Source: Helichrysum umbraculigerum
Lineage: Eukaryota > Streptophyta > Magnoliopsida > Asterales > Asteraceae
Length of the DNA stretch: 64,000 nucleotides
Assembly (NCBI GenBank): GCA_949592205.1
Contig: CATIUR010000001.1
Coordinates: 209,380,250 to 209,444,249 of the forward strand
Direction of reading: 5' to 3'
The translations under genes were made by a program, and so were the position numbers. This document shows, piece by piece, positions 13,501 to 24,400 of the stretch (position 1 is the first letter of the stretch; every line of letters starts with the position of its first letter). Under the pieces are notes generated by a model. It searched no databases, had not been told where the DNA came from, and saw nothing but the letters and a program-made list of their open reading frames with translations.

Positions 13501-14131
13501 TCAACTGTTGTGGAGATAATGGTGCAGTAATTGAATCCCACCATGACATGGCTTGACCCTTTAATAATTGAACCGCATAAGGTACCTTATCCTCCTCCTC
13601 ACAATGACATACATTTAGTTTTCTCTCTACATCTCGAAGCCAGTCAAGAGTGACCGTAGGATCGGTACTTCCAGAATAAGTTGAAGGATTGCAAGACATA
13701 AAGGTTTTAAGAGAACAACCTTTCTTCAACTGTTGAAAAGGTGGAATAGGTATTTGATAAGTAGTATAACCAGACGAAGGAAAAGGACCCGAGGCCTGAT
13801 AAGTATAACCCTGTTGCTGCTGTTGTGAAATAAAAGGATTAGATACCGGAATCCGTGTAGAAGATACAATAGGTGGTACATTAGTCACAATGTGGGGTCG
13901 AGTAGAAACTGGATGTTGAGAAGATCCAGCTCGTTGTCTCTGAAGTTCCAACACTCTATTCTCCAATCTCATAATATACTCCTGATCAGTTTCAGTTTCT
14001 CCACCGGCTAAATTAGATGTACCATTATGACCCTGGTTCTCTGGTGGCGCATCTGTCCGCGTAGTATCATTGAGAGTATGGGAAGGTGGCTCATTATCCG
14101 CCATACCTGTCATCACATCACATCTCAACAT
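10580..14131 (-). pseudogene. Gag-protease-RT-RNase H polyprotein, one stop from intact (family 1)
   Basis: An open frame of 1183 codons. The likely true start is the internal Met10 (MADNEP, plus-strand 14104), because the second family also begins MADNE. Domains in order: Gag capsid (about 120-300), two CCHC zinc knuckles (CVKCGIFGHAAKDC from 373, CWNCHKEGHRAGDC from 393), aspartic protease with DSG at 468-470, reverse transcriptase (about 650-830) with FIDD at 802-805, RNase H (about 946-1060, YCDAS and TDHKS), and the integrase HHCC zinc finger (about 1138-1178). The frame ends at TAA (10580-10582), where the second family has Glu; the frame then continues unshifted into 9464-10558. A single Gag-Pol frame is usual for chromoviruses. 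Confidence 0.93.
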
Positions 14132-14260
14132 TCGTTAATTGTTAGTACTAGCAACTAACCAAATCAACTATCATAACTAATCCCCACCACAAGAAATGTT
14201 TGACCAACATGACTAAGTTTAGGATTGAACACTTTAAATATTCAATTCACCTAAACTTAG

Positions 14261-14272
14261 GCTCTGATACCA
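14261..14272 (-). other. Primer-binding site, initiator tRNA-Met (family 1)
   Basis: On the minus strand this reads TGGTATCAGAGC, complementary to the 3' end of plant initiator tRNA-Met, three bases inside the 5' LTR. It marks the start of minus-strand DNA synthesis and confirms the element's orientation. Confidence 0.93.
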
Positions 14273-14275
14273 ACT

Positions 14276-16096
14276 TAAAACACCTCACAATTTAAGACAC
14301 AAATTTTTTTTTTTTTTATATATTCGGAAGCGCAAATCCCATATATAATATATACATAGATGTCACTATTTCACCAACCAAAACATTACATATGTTCTAA
14401 AATTTAGTTATAATTACAAACGATAATTATCGACTGAGTGTTATTTAACAAAACAAAGTAATAACAAAACGATCAGAGTTCAACTTGGCAAACATTTCTT
14501 CAAACCATCAACACGTCCCAACAACCCAAAAGTTAACCTGCAAAAGTATTGTGGGGAATTAGCACGAAGCTAAGTGAGTATACTAAGTCTAACAATCTAA
14601 CTTAGTATAACAATCAATTCACAACAATCATCTAATTAAACAATCAAACAGAGGATCGGTGGTTCTTGAGATACCCTCAGTCCGCGGTGGCACTCCAAGA
14701 ACACTTAATAATCAACTGCAGGCCAATACAGAGATTTTTACCGATAGTTTATTGCTATCTTTAACCAATATGGATTAATTCACAACGAATGTTCATCCGA
14801 CCCATAAGGATTAACCTATAGCAACTAAACCCAAAATTGACCTCTATCATTCCAACCTATCATGGAATTATTTACTAGCAAACAATCAATCTATCAAACC
14901 ACAAGTTTAATCAACAATCCTATCATTATCATAACGATAAATCAGTCAATACAAGCAACTTAAAAATTGATGCAACTAACTGTTAACACCAAGATTAAAT
15001 TGTGAGAACCAGTCCACTCACCTGTCTCGTTTCAGACTCCAACTCAAAGATCTTATTTTATTGATTCTTCGGTGCCTCTGTAAACACAATCAAAACACAA
15101 GTTAATAACTTGTTTCATAATTCAAATTATATCTATACGTAATTACTTACATCAATAATCAAGAAATATCAATGGATAAATGATATAAGTATTGAATTCT
15201 GATAATTTCACAAAACATCAAATTCGTCAAAATAACAAAGACAAACGCGATCCGGGTCAGGGGTTCGGGATCGCGTTCCCCTTCACAAAATTTTCTGTTA
15301 CTGAAAACCATTGAGCAACGCGATCCGGTTAGTGGGTCAGGATCGCGTTCACAAGACAAAATGCGAAAAATTCAGTTTATAACTACGTAACGCGATCCAG
15401 CTCAAGGTGGTAGGATCGCGTTCTCATGCCCAAAATCACATACAACAACCTGCACGAACCCTAACTCCATTTTTACCACAATATCATCATCAAACTCAGA
15501 TTTGAGCTATTTCAAGGGTTACACAAACTTCCAATATCATCTAATAGTATCATACAACATGTATTCAAGCATCAAATCCATATAATTCAACTAAATTCAC
15601 ATATAACCTAATTCATTCATTTAGGTTAAACAAGAACTTACTTACATGATAATGAACAAGAAGATGATTATCAAGATGATGATGATGATGATGAGATTAA
15701 GACTTCAATCTTCAATCTTGATTTAACTTGATGAATTAATCACTAACTATGTGTGTGAGTGTTTGAGAGGATTTGATACAACAATGAAGAACAAGGAATT
15801 AGGATAAAATTTAGGTCGGTACCTACTTTATTAAACCGACTCATCCTTATTTTTCAGTATAAATATTATACCCCTTTTGACCTATTGTCTGGAACCTCAA
15901 TTTCAAATGCGAGAAAATTATTTTATTTTACCGTTACCTAAAATTATCTAAAACAGCTAACATTTTAATAGTCACAATATTTCCTGAGGCTCATTTACCT
16001 ATTAAATTTACAATCAAACTCAGGTAATAATTTAAATTGCATAAATAATTTAGAGAAAATACCTTTTTCTCCTAGGCCCGATTTGGGGATGTTACA
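14276..16096 (-). repeat. 5' LTR of family 1 chromovirus
   Basis: This 1821-bp LTR carries the element's promoter and leader. It has the same layout as the 3' LTR: TATA-like region near 15860, leader donor near 15642, inverted-repeat modules 15244-15422, acceptor near 15080 and second donor near 15018. Differences from 7604-9428 are a few substitutions and a (T)n length change. Confidence 0.93.
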
Positions 16097-16424
16097 ACAG
16101 ACACAGTAGGACTTCCCACAGGAAACAAGGCAGTAGGATGCTTTTGGAAAGCTTAGCTCGAGTCGCATTGTTTTCAAACATCAAGAGATTAGATTATATT
16201 TAGCTGTATTTTGTATAATCATTAATGTATTAGAAATCTCTTAACGGTTTATGCAAACTCCAGATATTTTGTAAACATTTGAATTATGGTAATGTAATAT
16301 TTTCAAACGTCTCATATAGAGGTCGTTTGCTTTAATCTTTGTGTTGTGATATTTGATTTGGTCGGCGCCCCCGTGACACCTCATGTTTCCGCTGCCACGT
16401 GTTTCTGGGGGGTGCGACAATGAC

Positions 16425-18739
16425 TTATCAAAAATCCAACTTGTTAAAAACACATTAACATGTGACACAACATAATCATTTAGATGTTTTATCTCCTATA
16501 TCATTACACAAACAACTTACTGAATTAAGTTATAAATATACTACAAACACTAAATTCTAAGATCATAACCTTATAGATCACGAAATCAAAAAGCATCAAA
16601 TGAAACAATATCATACATAACGCATGAATCAAATACCAAACCCTGATTTTTAAAATCATATTAACAGCATAAAAATTAGGGTTAAGGAAGTACAAGTAAA
16701 GGAATACACATAAAGGTAATCATCGAATCAGTGAAATTGATATCAAATGTGAATCAAAACCGACGATAGTGAATCGAAATCAATATTAATGGAGAAACTG
16801 ATTCGAAGTTACCTATTATCTTAATTTTAGATTGAAATTGAAACTGTGAATATTCAATTGAACAAAGAATGTCGAATTTTGTCCTCTGACGGCCGTATTT
16901 TTTTGATTTCTTGAGGCGCAGATTTGTTTTGCCTCTGAGGAGTTTGAATTTGCAACATCACAGTGGCAACCCTACTCCGATTGGATTGGAGTAGGGTTTT
17001 CGATTGGATTGGATGAAGGAGATCAGATTATGTGCCGGGCAATGGGAGATTCCGTGTGTTTATATTAATCAGGGGTAATATTGTAATTAAATAATCAATC
17101 TAATGATTTATTGGCTAATCAAATGGAGGCTTAGTTATAATTTGACAAAACTAATACATAAGTGATTACATAATCAGCCTCTCTAATAATAATAATAAAG
17201 AGAGATAGGTAGTGTTCCGTTTTAGTTCAGTACTTCGGAGTAAGTGTTAACGTTGCACCGAGCTGACTGTTCACGCCTTCAATCTTAACTGTCACGATAG
17301 TGAATCGTCTACTAATGTACACAAAGTGTTTATTAAAACTTCTCAAATATATTTTGTTTCAAAGGTAGTCTCTGATGCACCGATTATTATATATATATAT
17401 ATAGTGCTAGTTAACATTTTTTTTTATTTTAAAATTGCTAAAAATTAAGGATGTATAAATTGTCATCGGTCTTGTGATATTCATCAAACAAAAAAACGTT
17501 ACGATTAATTTTGACACGTATATATGTGCATTACAAATTATATTAGCCGTAATTAACTCCATAAATTTTTCTTTCCCTAACAAAGTATGAGAATAAACTT
17601 ATACAAGTTAAGACTTTTAATGAAACCCTTGAGTAAAACATATTAATCCACCATAAATTAAGGGTGACAATTCAGGTTGAGTTGGGTTGCTACGTTTAGG
17701 TTGAAGGGTTGGTGGTTCAAAAATGGTCAACCTAAACCCAACGTAATTTTATAATGGGTTTGAGTATTTAAACTCAACCCAACACCCGATAATCTGGACC
17801 CAACCCGAGTAATCCGATATTCAGTCTAGCCAACAGATTATCGGGTATTTTTTTTTGAGTTTCGAATCATTCGGATCAGATGAGTTACATTGGTCAATTT
17901 TTTCAAAAAATAATAGATGATCTTTAATTAGCGTAAAAATGTGTAAAGAAAGTAATCATAATACATATTATATCTATTCGAATTTATTACCAAAACATCA
18001 ATAATTTACAACTTCTACAAAAACATAAAGATATCAAATAAAAGGTCATAGACTCATAGATTAGTAAATGAAAAGGTCATAATTATGTGTCATATTTACC
18101 AAAAAATACATTTATAATGATATTTAAAAAATTTTGGGTTGTCAGGTTCAACTCGAACATTTACTAACCTGGCCCTAGCTTGAAAAAGTATCAAGTTGGC
18201 GGGTTTTGAGTTAACTAGTTAGCGCCTCAAAAATCCTGACCGAAACTTAAATATATTCGAGTAAGATTTGTGTCGGGTTTCGAGTATAGTAAAAATTACC
18301 GGGCCTTACTTGTGATGAAACATACATAAAATATTAAGTTACATTCTCTACAAAACGTAAAAATTAAAAAAAAAAAAGTATCCACATACTTTACCATCAC
18401 ATTTAATGCTAGTAACTAACAATTTGCCAATTTTATTAAGAAAGCAATCCAAAAAACAGGACATTTATTTTAGAAGGCAGAGAGAGTTTTTGTTTGTTCC
18501 ACTCGATTGTTCTTGGGAATACACACGGGGTTTCTTTGCCTTTGGTGTTAGAATTGTAAATAAAATGGAAAGAAAGGGGTAAAGCTGATAATGCGCCGAA
18601 ATTTCAGCCTTCTCAAACACTCAGCTCATCTCTGACCAAAAAACCCTTTCGCTCAAAACCCAATAACCCCTTCCTATTCAACTTTCAAATCCTTAGTTAT
18701 AATACAAGACAATTAATTAGCTTCTTAATTAAGCTATTG
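16425..18739. other. Intergenic DNA, no clear gene
   Basis: No convincing ORF. A block at 16960-17010 holds an inverted copy of cctactccgattggattgg. At 17650-18310 a degenerate AT-rich repeat full of gggttg / caaccc motifs (starting ggtgacaattcaggttg) resembles decayed non-autonomous DNA transposons common in plants; I could not find matching termini. A TA run lies at 17386-17402. Confidence 0.45.
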
Positions 18740-18973
18740 AGGGTGTGTTTGGTAACAACGGGTTGGAGTTTGTGGCTGGAGCTGGAGCTGGGATTTGGAC
18801 TTCTATTCAAAAGTCACTTCAAAAAGCTTCTTGTTTAAGAGCTTCTAGGGGTTTATTTTTTCAAGAAGCCCCATTTTTTTATGTTGCCAAACAAGGTTTA
18901 TAACTAGGGCTTATAAAAAATAGAAGTTCAACCCCCCAAAAGCCCCTAGAATCCCCTCATCCAAACACACCCT
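18740..18973. mobile_element. MITE, hAT-like, about 234 bp
   Basis: The termini are inverted copies: AGGGTGTGTTTGG on the left and CCAAACACACCCT on the right, with subterminal agcttctagggg / cccctagaa inverted repeats. No ORF. Terminal motif and size fit the plant hAT-type MITEs that begin with GGGTGTGTTTGG. A target-site duplication is not obvious. Confidence 0.7.
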
Positions 18974-19039
18974 GAACCAATTAATAAATCACGATTTTTT
19001 TAAAATACAGTATTATTATTAATCAATAGTTTTGTTTTT

Positions 19040-19562
19040 TTTTTTTTTTGGAAACGGCAAATAATATTAGAAAACCGCAACTTAGAAAGCAACTAAGAGC
19101 GGCGAAAATACAAAGTACAAAACAAGAAATACAAGATAACTTTTAGAATGGAGAGTAACTCCAATCTTCCCAATTACAAGATGATCTACTTCTATGTTTA
19201 AACCACAAGAATGATAGCGAAATGATATCCCCTGAAATATCCATTTGCGATTTTCGGATGTTGTTAAAAACCAAGTCGTTCCTAGCCCTCCAAATACACC
19301 AAAGCGAACACTGAATGATAGCAATTAAGATCTTCTTTTTCTTTAAGCAAGAGCCCCATTTTGCACCAAAATCCAACAAGTCAACCACCGAAGTAATATT
19401 AGGAAAGTTAATGCCGCACCAATTAAAAATGCACTTTAGCGAGTCAGAAGCCCTTGGACATGAAATTAACGCATGATTCGAGCATTCTTCAACCACCCTA
19501 CAAACCCTGCACATAGAAGATCCGATATTAATGCCTCTGATTTCGAGACTTTTTGCCACCGG
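19040..19562 (-). mobile_element. 5'-truncated LINE (L1-type) with zf-RVT remnant
   Basis: A minus-strand LINE tail that ends in poly-A (plus-strand T run from 19040) and is flanked by a 12-bp TSD agttttgttttt (19028-19039 and 19563-19574). The open frame at 19143-19559 encodes the zinc-binding C-terminal domain of plant L1 ORF2 (CRVCRVVEECSNHALISCP, then LWCIWRARNDLVF). All of the endonuclease and reverse transcriptase is missing, as is usual for 5'-truncated LINE insertions. Confidence 0.85.
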
Positions 19563-19574
19563 AGTTTTGTTTTT

Positions 19575-20816
19575 AAGTATAAGTTTTTACGGAGTAATAT
19601 ATAAAATTATATTTTAAGGATCCAAGAGAAAACTTTGTGGTGTTACGAAGAAAAATTAAAAATAGAAGGAGCAACATTATGTTCTTAAACTCATGCTGTT
19701 GTCGTTCCATACATTTCCCAATATTCAAAATTACTTCATTCTTCTAAAACCAATGTTAAGTGTATGTAATACCCCACTATATAATTTAGAAAACTAAAGT
19801 ACAATTTTTGTCTTTGTGCTTTTAACATATTTTATTTTGTCAAAACTTATAAAAGAAAGTGCATAACCTTAGTCAAGAATATTTTAAATAACGTGAATTG
19901 ATCTAACAATTTAATCAACCATTTTTGCATGTATTTCCAAGGGCATGTTTACTTTTCTTTTAATGGTCTGTTTCCATATACTTTTTAATCCAGACAGATA
20001 AATTGTTATTTCTTTTTCACTTAATTTGAAATGGATGTTTGTTTCTGAAATAGGTAGAAAAATGAAGCCCTTACCAAAAAGAGACACTTAATGATAAATA
20101 TATATTTTTTTCACCATTTTTTTTTCCAATAGAAATTGAACAAGCCCTTTCTTGTTCAAACTTTATATCATTTAACTTCATCTTATTGGTAAAAAAAAAT
20201 ACATTTACTCAAACAGCACTTGTTATAAACAGATATGTTTATCCAAACAGACATCACATGCAAACAGCACTTAATGATAAAAAAAAATAAACAACCCCCA
20301 AGTGTTGTATTATGTTTCATATATACACATTTAAGAGGTACCTCTCCATATACGACTGTCTACATTTTACCTTCCTCGTATTATTCTTTTGAAGGAATCG
20401 GGTATTTGGTAATTGAAGTGTTGTATCATATAAAATAATGTGATAATTTGTTGTACAATTGTAAAAAATAATTTATTTTCAATGTGAAATCTACAATATA
20501 TTTGAATTTAAACAACCATCCCAAAGTATTTACTCTAAATTTCCTAGGCTAAATCGATGTCAATATACGATTCGTGTGACAAAATAGTTAGAAACAACAT
20601 TTGACTGTATAATTGCATCATTAGTTTGACAATTACACATATAAGTATTCACCAACTAACAATAGTTCAACATTTTTTACAATCAAATCAGTTTTACATT
20701 TTGTACAAATAATAAAATTCTTCAAAATGTATCAATTGTGCGGTTGTGCCTGTCATTAATACTTTGACTTTATGTAATTTAAATTGTTAAGACCATAAAT
20801 AGTGTCAATAATAACC
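19575..20816. other. Intergenic DNA, nothing recognised
   Basis: AT-rich with several poly-T/poly-A runs. Motifs such as gggcatgtttacttttc hint at decayed MITE ends, but no complete element, RNA gene or credible ORF is seen. Confidence 0.4.
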
Positions 20817-20828
20817 ATTTGGTAATTT

Positions 20829-20930
20829 TTTTTTTTTTGAAAACGGCAAACAATATATTAATAAACACCCCATCCTTGGCAAATACTACGTAACTAAGAA
20901 AGGAGCAATAATAAGAGTACAAATTATAGG
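20829..20930 (-). mobile_element. Very short LINE 3' tail insertion
   Basis: About 100 bp on the minus strand: a poly-A tail (plus-strand T run) followed by a gaaaacggcaaac motif like the tail of the LINE at 19040. It is flanked by a perfect 12-bp TSD atttggtaattt (20817-20828 and 20931-20942). An extreme 5' truncation from the same LINE family. Confidence 0.75.
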
Positions 20931-21320
20931 ATTTGGTAATTTAATACTCTACTAATTCTACATTATCAAAGCTAAATAAATTGAATAGTTTTCAAAAAAG
21001 ACTTTATTTTATTTCAAATTTTGTTAAAATTCTCGTCACTCACATTTCAAGAACAAGACACATTTCTCAAAATTGTGTTTATAAAACCCAAAAAAACCAA
21101 ATATAAAATAAAAATAAAAAAATAAACCCGGTTCAAACAAACAAAACATAACCAAATAAGAAGGGGCAAATTCGTCATATTACAAAATACTAACGTTATC
21201 TTCCTTTTAGAACCCCACATGTATTCAAATTCCAAATCACTTTTCAATACCCCTCTTGTCTCTTCCTACAGTGAGTACAGTCCCCCAATCTATACATACA
21301 CAATCCTGTATCTATATCCC

Positions 21321-21330
21321 CTATATATAC
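21321..21330 (+). promoter_or_regulatory. Candidate TATA box of the TPX2-like gene
   Basis: ctatatatac lies about 145 bp upstream of the start codon at 21474, leaving a 5' UTR of about 110 nt if transcription begins some 30 bp downstream. Further TATA-like strings lie nearby (21330-21375), so the choice is not certain. No perfect copy of the mitosis-specific MSA element was found by eye. Confidence 0.35.
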
Positions 21331-21473
21331 ACCTACACTTATTTCTATACCTACAGTAATCTGTATCTATACTGTATAGTTTTCCTTCTCTTCAACACAG
21401 TCCCCGAAATACTCAGCTTTTTACGAAACCTAACGCCGAAGTCACAGGTTTTGGATACTGAATTTTGAAAAAA

Positions 21474-24400
21474 ATGGAGGTGGAAATGGAGGATGATACT
21501 AGCAGCGGTAACACTGCTGTTGAGTTTATGTTTACGGCGGTGGAAATTGATCTCGATTACGAGTTTGATACCCCTAGGTTTTTCGATTTTACGCGTGAAG
21601 AATCGGTTGATGAAGCTCGTGAAGCGGAAATGTGGTTTGATTCTGTTCAAAGCTGTCCGCCTTCTCGTAAGTTGTTGAAATATGTATGCATTGTTGATTT
21701 ATGTGATTTTGTGTAGTTATTTTAGGTGATTTGTGTACTGATTGAGTTTATTATTTGCTGGAGATTGTTATTGTTATGAAATAGGGGAAAATAGTGATGC
21801 AATTAGGTTAAGTTAGATTTTATTTAACTTTTGTGTCGTTTGAAATGTATTTGGTATATAATTTTGACTTTTGAGGTCAAACTTGATTTTCATGCTGGAA
21901 CTTTATTACTGATTTCCAGAATGATATTGGTGAGTGATGCAAATAGGTTAGATTAATTTTTATACATAATTTAATTTTAATTAGAAATGTATAAGATGTC
22001 TAATTTTGACTTTTGAGGTCAAACATAGATTTTAGGTTAGAAATTTATAAATTCCAAGAATGACATTGGTTGGTTAATGTAACGTTTACATACAGAAAAT
22101 CTAGGTTTTTAAGTGTATGAATGTTAGTGTACTTGCAGAAACTATTAGAGGTTAAATATGGTAGCACATTGATGTCAATTTTGAATTTGAAATTCTAGGA
22201 TTGACTTTAAAAGTATAAACGTATTCAGTTTTTTCTGCAAGTAAGTGGAGTTATGGTAGTACTTAGTACTGTTAGGTAATGATGGTTGTAAAGTAATATT
22301 ACACGGTTACTGGATATATCTTGTGGATTTGTATATTCTAATAATGGAAATCTGTGTGTAGTATATGCTTATGTTAGGTGTGGGGTAAACTCTGGCTCCA
22401 ATTCAGCTTATGCAGCTCAACGTTGATATATGTCTTAATGTCTTATATATTCGTGGTCCATGTTATGTTATGATTGCAGAAAATTTATATCATATCCATA
22501 TATTTCGTGGTCCATGCTTATCAGTCATTATTTATGCAGTCCATCATTTGAGAAGTTACCATCCCATTGCAGTTTCGAGGTCTTCCTTGCTGTGGTTATT
22601 TCTTTGTTGTACTTACCATATCGTTTCAATCTTTGCATGTACCTTTTTAGATTGTATTCATGCTGATAGTAATTTGATGTTGGTATGGTCTAATAGCATA
22701 AGACCAAATGTGTTAAGCATCAATTTGTTTGGTTGGGTGACATAAAATTTGAAGCATATTTGCTGCATTTAATTTCATCCTTTCGATACGGACAATCTGA
22801 CATCTTGTAAGGATATTTGGTGCATTATGAAACGTTACTTTCAAATTCCATGTACATACAATCTTATATATATCATGAAGAAAATGTGACTACTATAAAT
22901 GAACAGGGTACAGTGTCAGATTTTAATGGCATTATGAGTTTAAATCTTAAGTTTTTTCTTTACTATGACTTGATCTAAAATATAAATTTAACTGACTTAT
23001 TTATAGAACTAGCATTTGTAGCGGAACAGAATTTTGTTTACCTTTTATTATTATTATTTTAATAACAGCTTATGCAATTATAACATCAGATGTATCCGTG
23101 TGTGCTCACTTGTGGATGATATTTCAATTTCAGCTTTTGCAGTCAGATTGCTTTCACGAGAACAAAATGAAAATACCAACACTTCTACCTCATCAAACGG
23201 TTTTGGTCACACTAATCAGTTGGAAAGCGTCTCTAATGTTGTACAAGCTCCCGAAGATTCTGCAATGGATTTAAGCAAGACAGGTATAAATACTTCTGTA
23301 AATCCCATTTGTTCGCTATAAATATAATACAAGTTACATAGGAAATATGATTTGCATTGGATTAATGTACCCTTGTTATCTTAACGACCATCGAAATATA
23401 AGGCATCAAGGTCCTCAAATTCACAAGAATAAAGTCTTGGTCATTAGCTTTGAATCGGACCAAATAAAATTACATAAAAGTGACTCTTTTGTAGCTTATC
23501 TGTATTATATATGTATTTCGGTATTTATTTACTAGGTTATAGAATGCGTGTGTTACATCCGGTGAAAGTAAAACTTGATAAAAGATAAAAGATGTAGAAA
23601 GAACATGAAACAACATATTTCTTTTATAATGTATGCTCTTTAAAAACAAAACATGATAATTTAGGATATACTCCGTATCTTGTAATGTTCGAAATATATA
23701 AAAACAAAAAAGGAATAAAATCTAAAATGATAAAAGAAACAGATGTAAATGATAAGTTTGCTGCAATCAGTTTATAGTTGAAGGGATGTTAAGAGAAAAA
23801 AATGTAGAATAGATAGAAGAAATTTATGTATTTTCTCAACATTTTAGTCAGATTGAGATATGTAATTAGTTAAACTCTCTTACAGATGCTGATGGGGCGA
23901 ATGAGGGAGTTCCGTTGGATGTGATGGGTTATCTACAGGCATTCCAAAAGCAACATTCTACCACTAGTATACCTAAAGATAGCACAAGAAATGGTAATTA
24001 TAAATCTAAAACAAGGAAACCATCGTGCCCGAGGGCCTCAACTTTGATGAAACCCACAGCAAGTCAATTGGCTAAACAAAATCAGGAGCGTTTATTGGAT
24101 CAATTCAGGTATTTACTGCCGAATAGTGTATTCTTAGCGATAGACGATATGGTATCTTTACCATTTCAAAGACATTGATATTGCTTAACATTTTCATAAA
24201 AATCTGATAGTAGATACTCCATTCATCATCTCTAGTGCTTATTTTGAAATAAATAAGAACTTTTATCATTGTGTGTTAGGCTCCAAAAAGTGGGGAACAG
24301 TTCTGGTGTTGAAAGTCAAGCTGCTAAAAGACAAAAGCTCGAGGGAGGTCATTTGTGTAAGGTTAGAAACACCAGATAGTCTTGTTGGTCCTTTGAATTG

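Larger units (their letters stand above)
7604..16096 (-). mobile_element. Nearly intact Ty3/gypsy chromovirus (family 1)
   Basis: This is an 8.49-kb LTR retrotransposon on the minus strand, with LTRs 14276-16096 (5') and 7604-9428 (3'), both starting TGTAACATCCCC and ending GGTGTTTTA in the element's own sense. The TSD is acaga (7599-7603 and 16097-16101). A PBS for initiator tRNA-Met lies next to the 5' LTR and a purine-rich tract next to the 3' LTR. The order gag-protease-RT-RNase H-integrase-chromodomain marks a chromovirus. The two LTRs differ at only a handful of positions, so the insertion is young. It sits inside the Tekay-like solo LTR. Confidence 0.95.
4666..16419 (+). mobile_element. 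Tekay-like solo LTR, interrupted by a nested chromovirus
   Basis: The element starts TGTGACACCC at 4666 and ends GGGGGTGCGACA at 16419, and is flanked by a perfect 5-bp target-site duplication atgac (4661-4665 and 16420-16424). Removing the nested insertion (7604-16096 plus one TSD copy) leaves about 3.26 kb with no internal coding region, PBS or PPT, as expected for a solo LTR made by LTR-LTR recombination. The long LTR and its TG...CA ends with a TGTGACA-type repeat fit the Tekay/Del chromovirus clade; the clade call is inference. Short ORFs inside are not genes. Confidence 0.8.

Noticed and set aside
22410..22745. 111-codon plus-strand ORF
   Set aside because: It falls wholly in intron 1 of the TPX2-like gene and has low-complexity, hydrophobic composition typical of chance ORFs.
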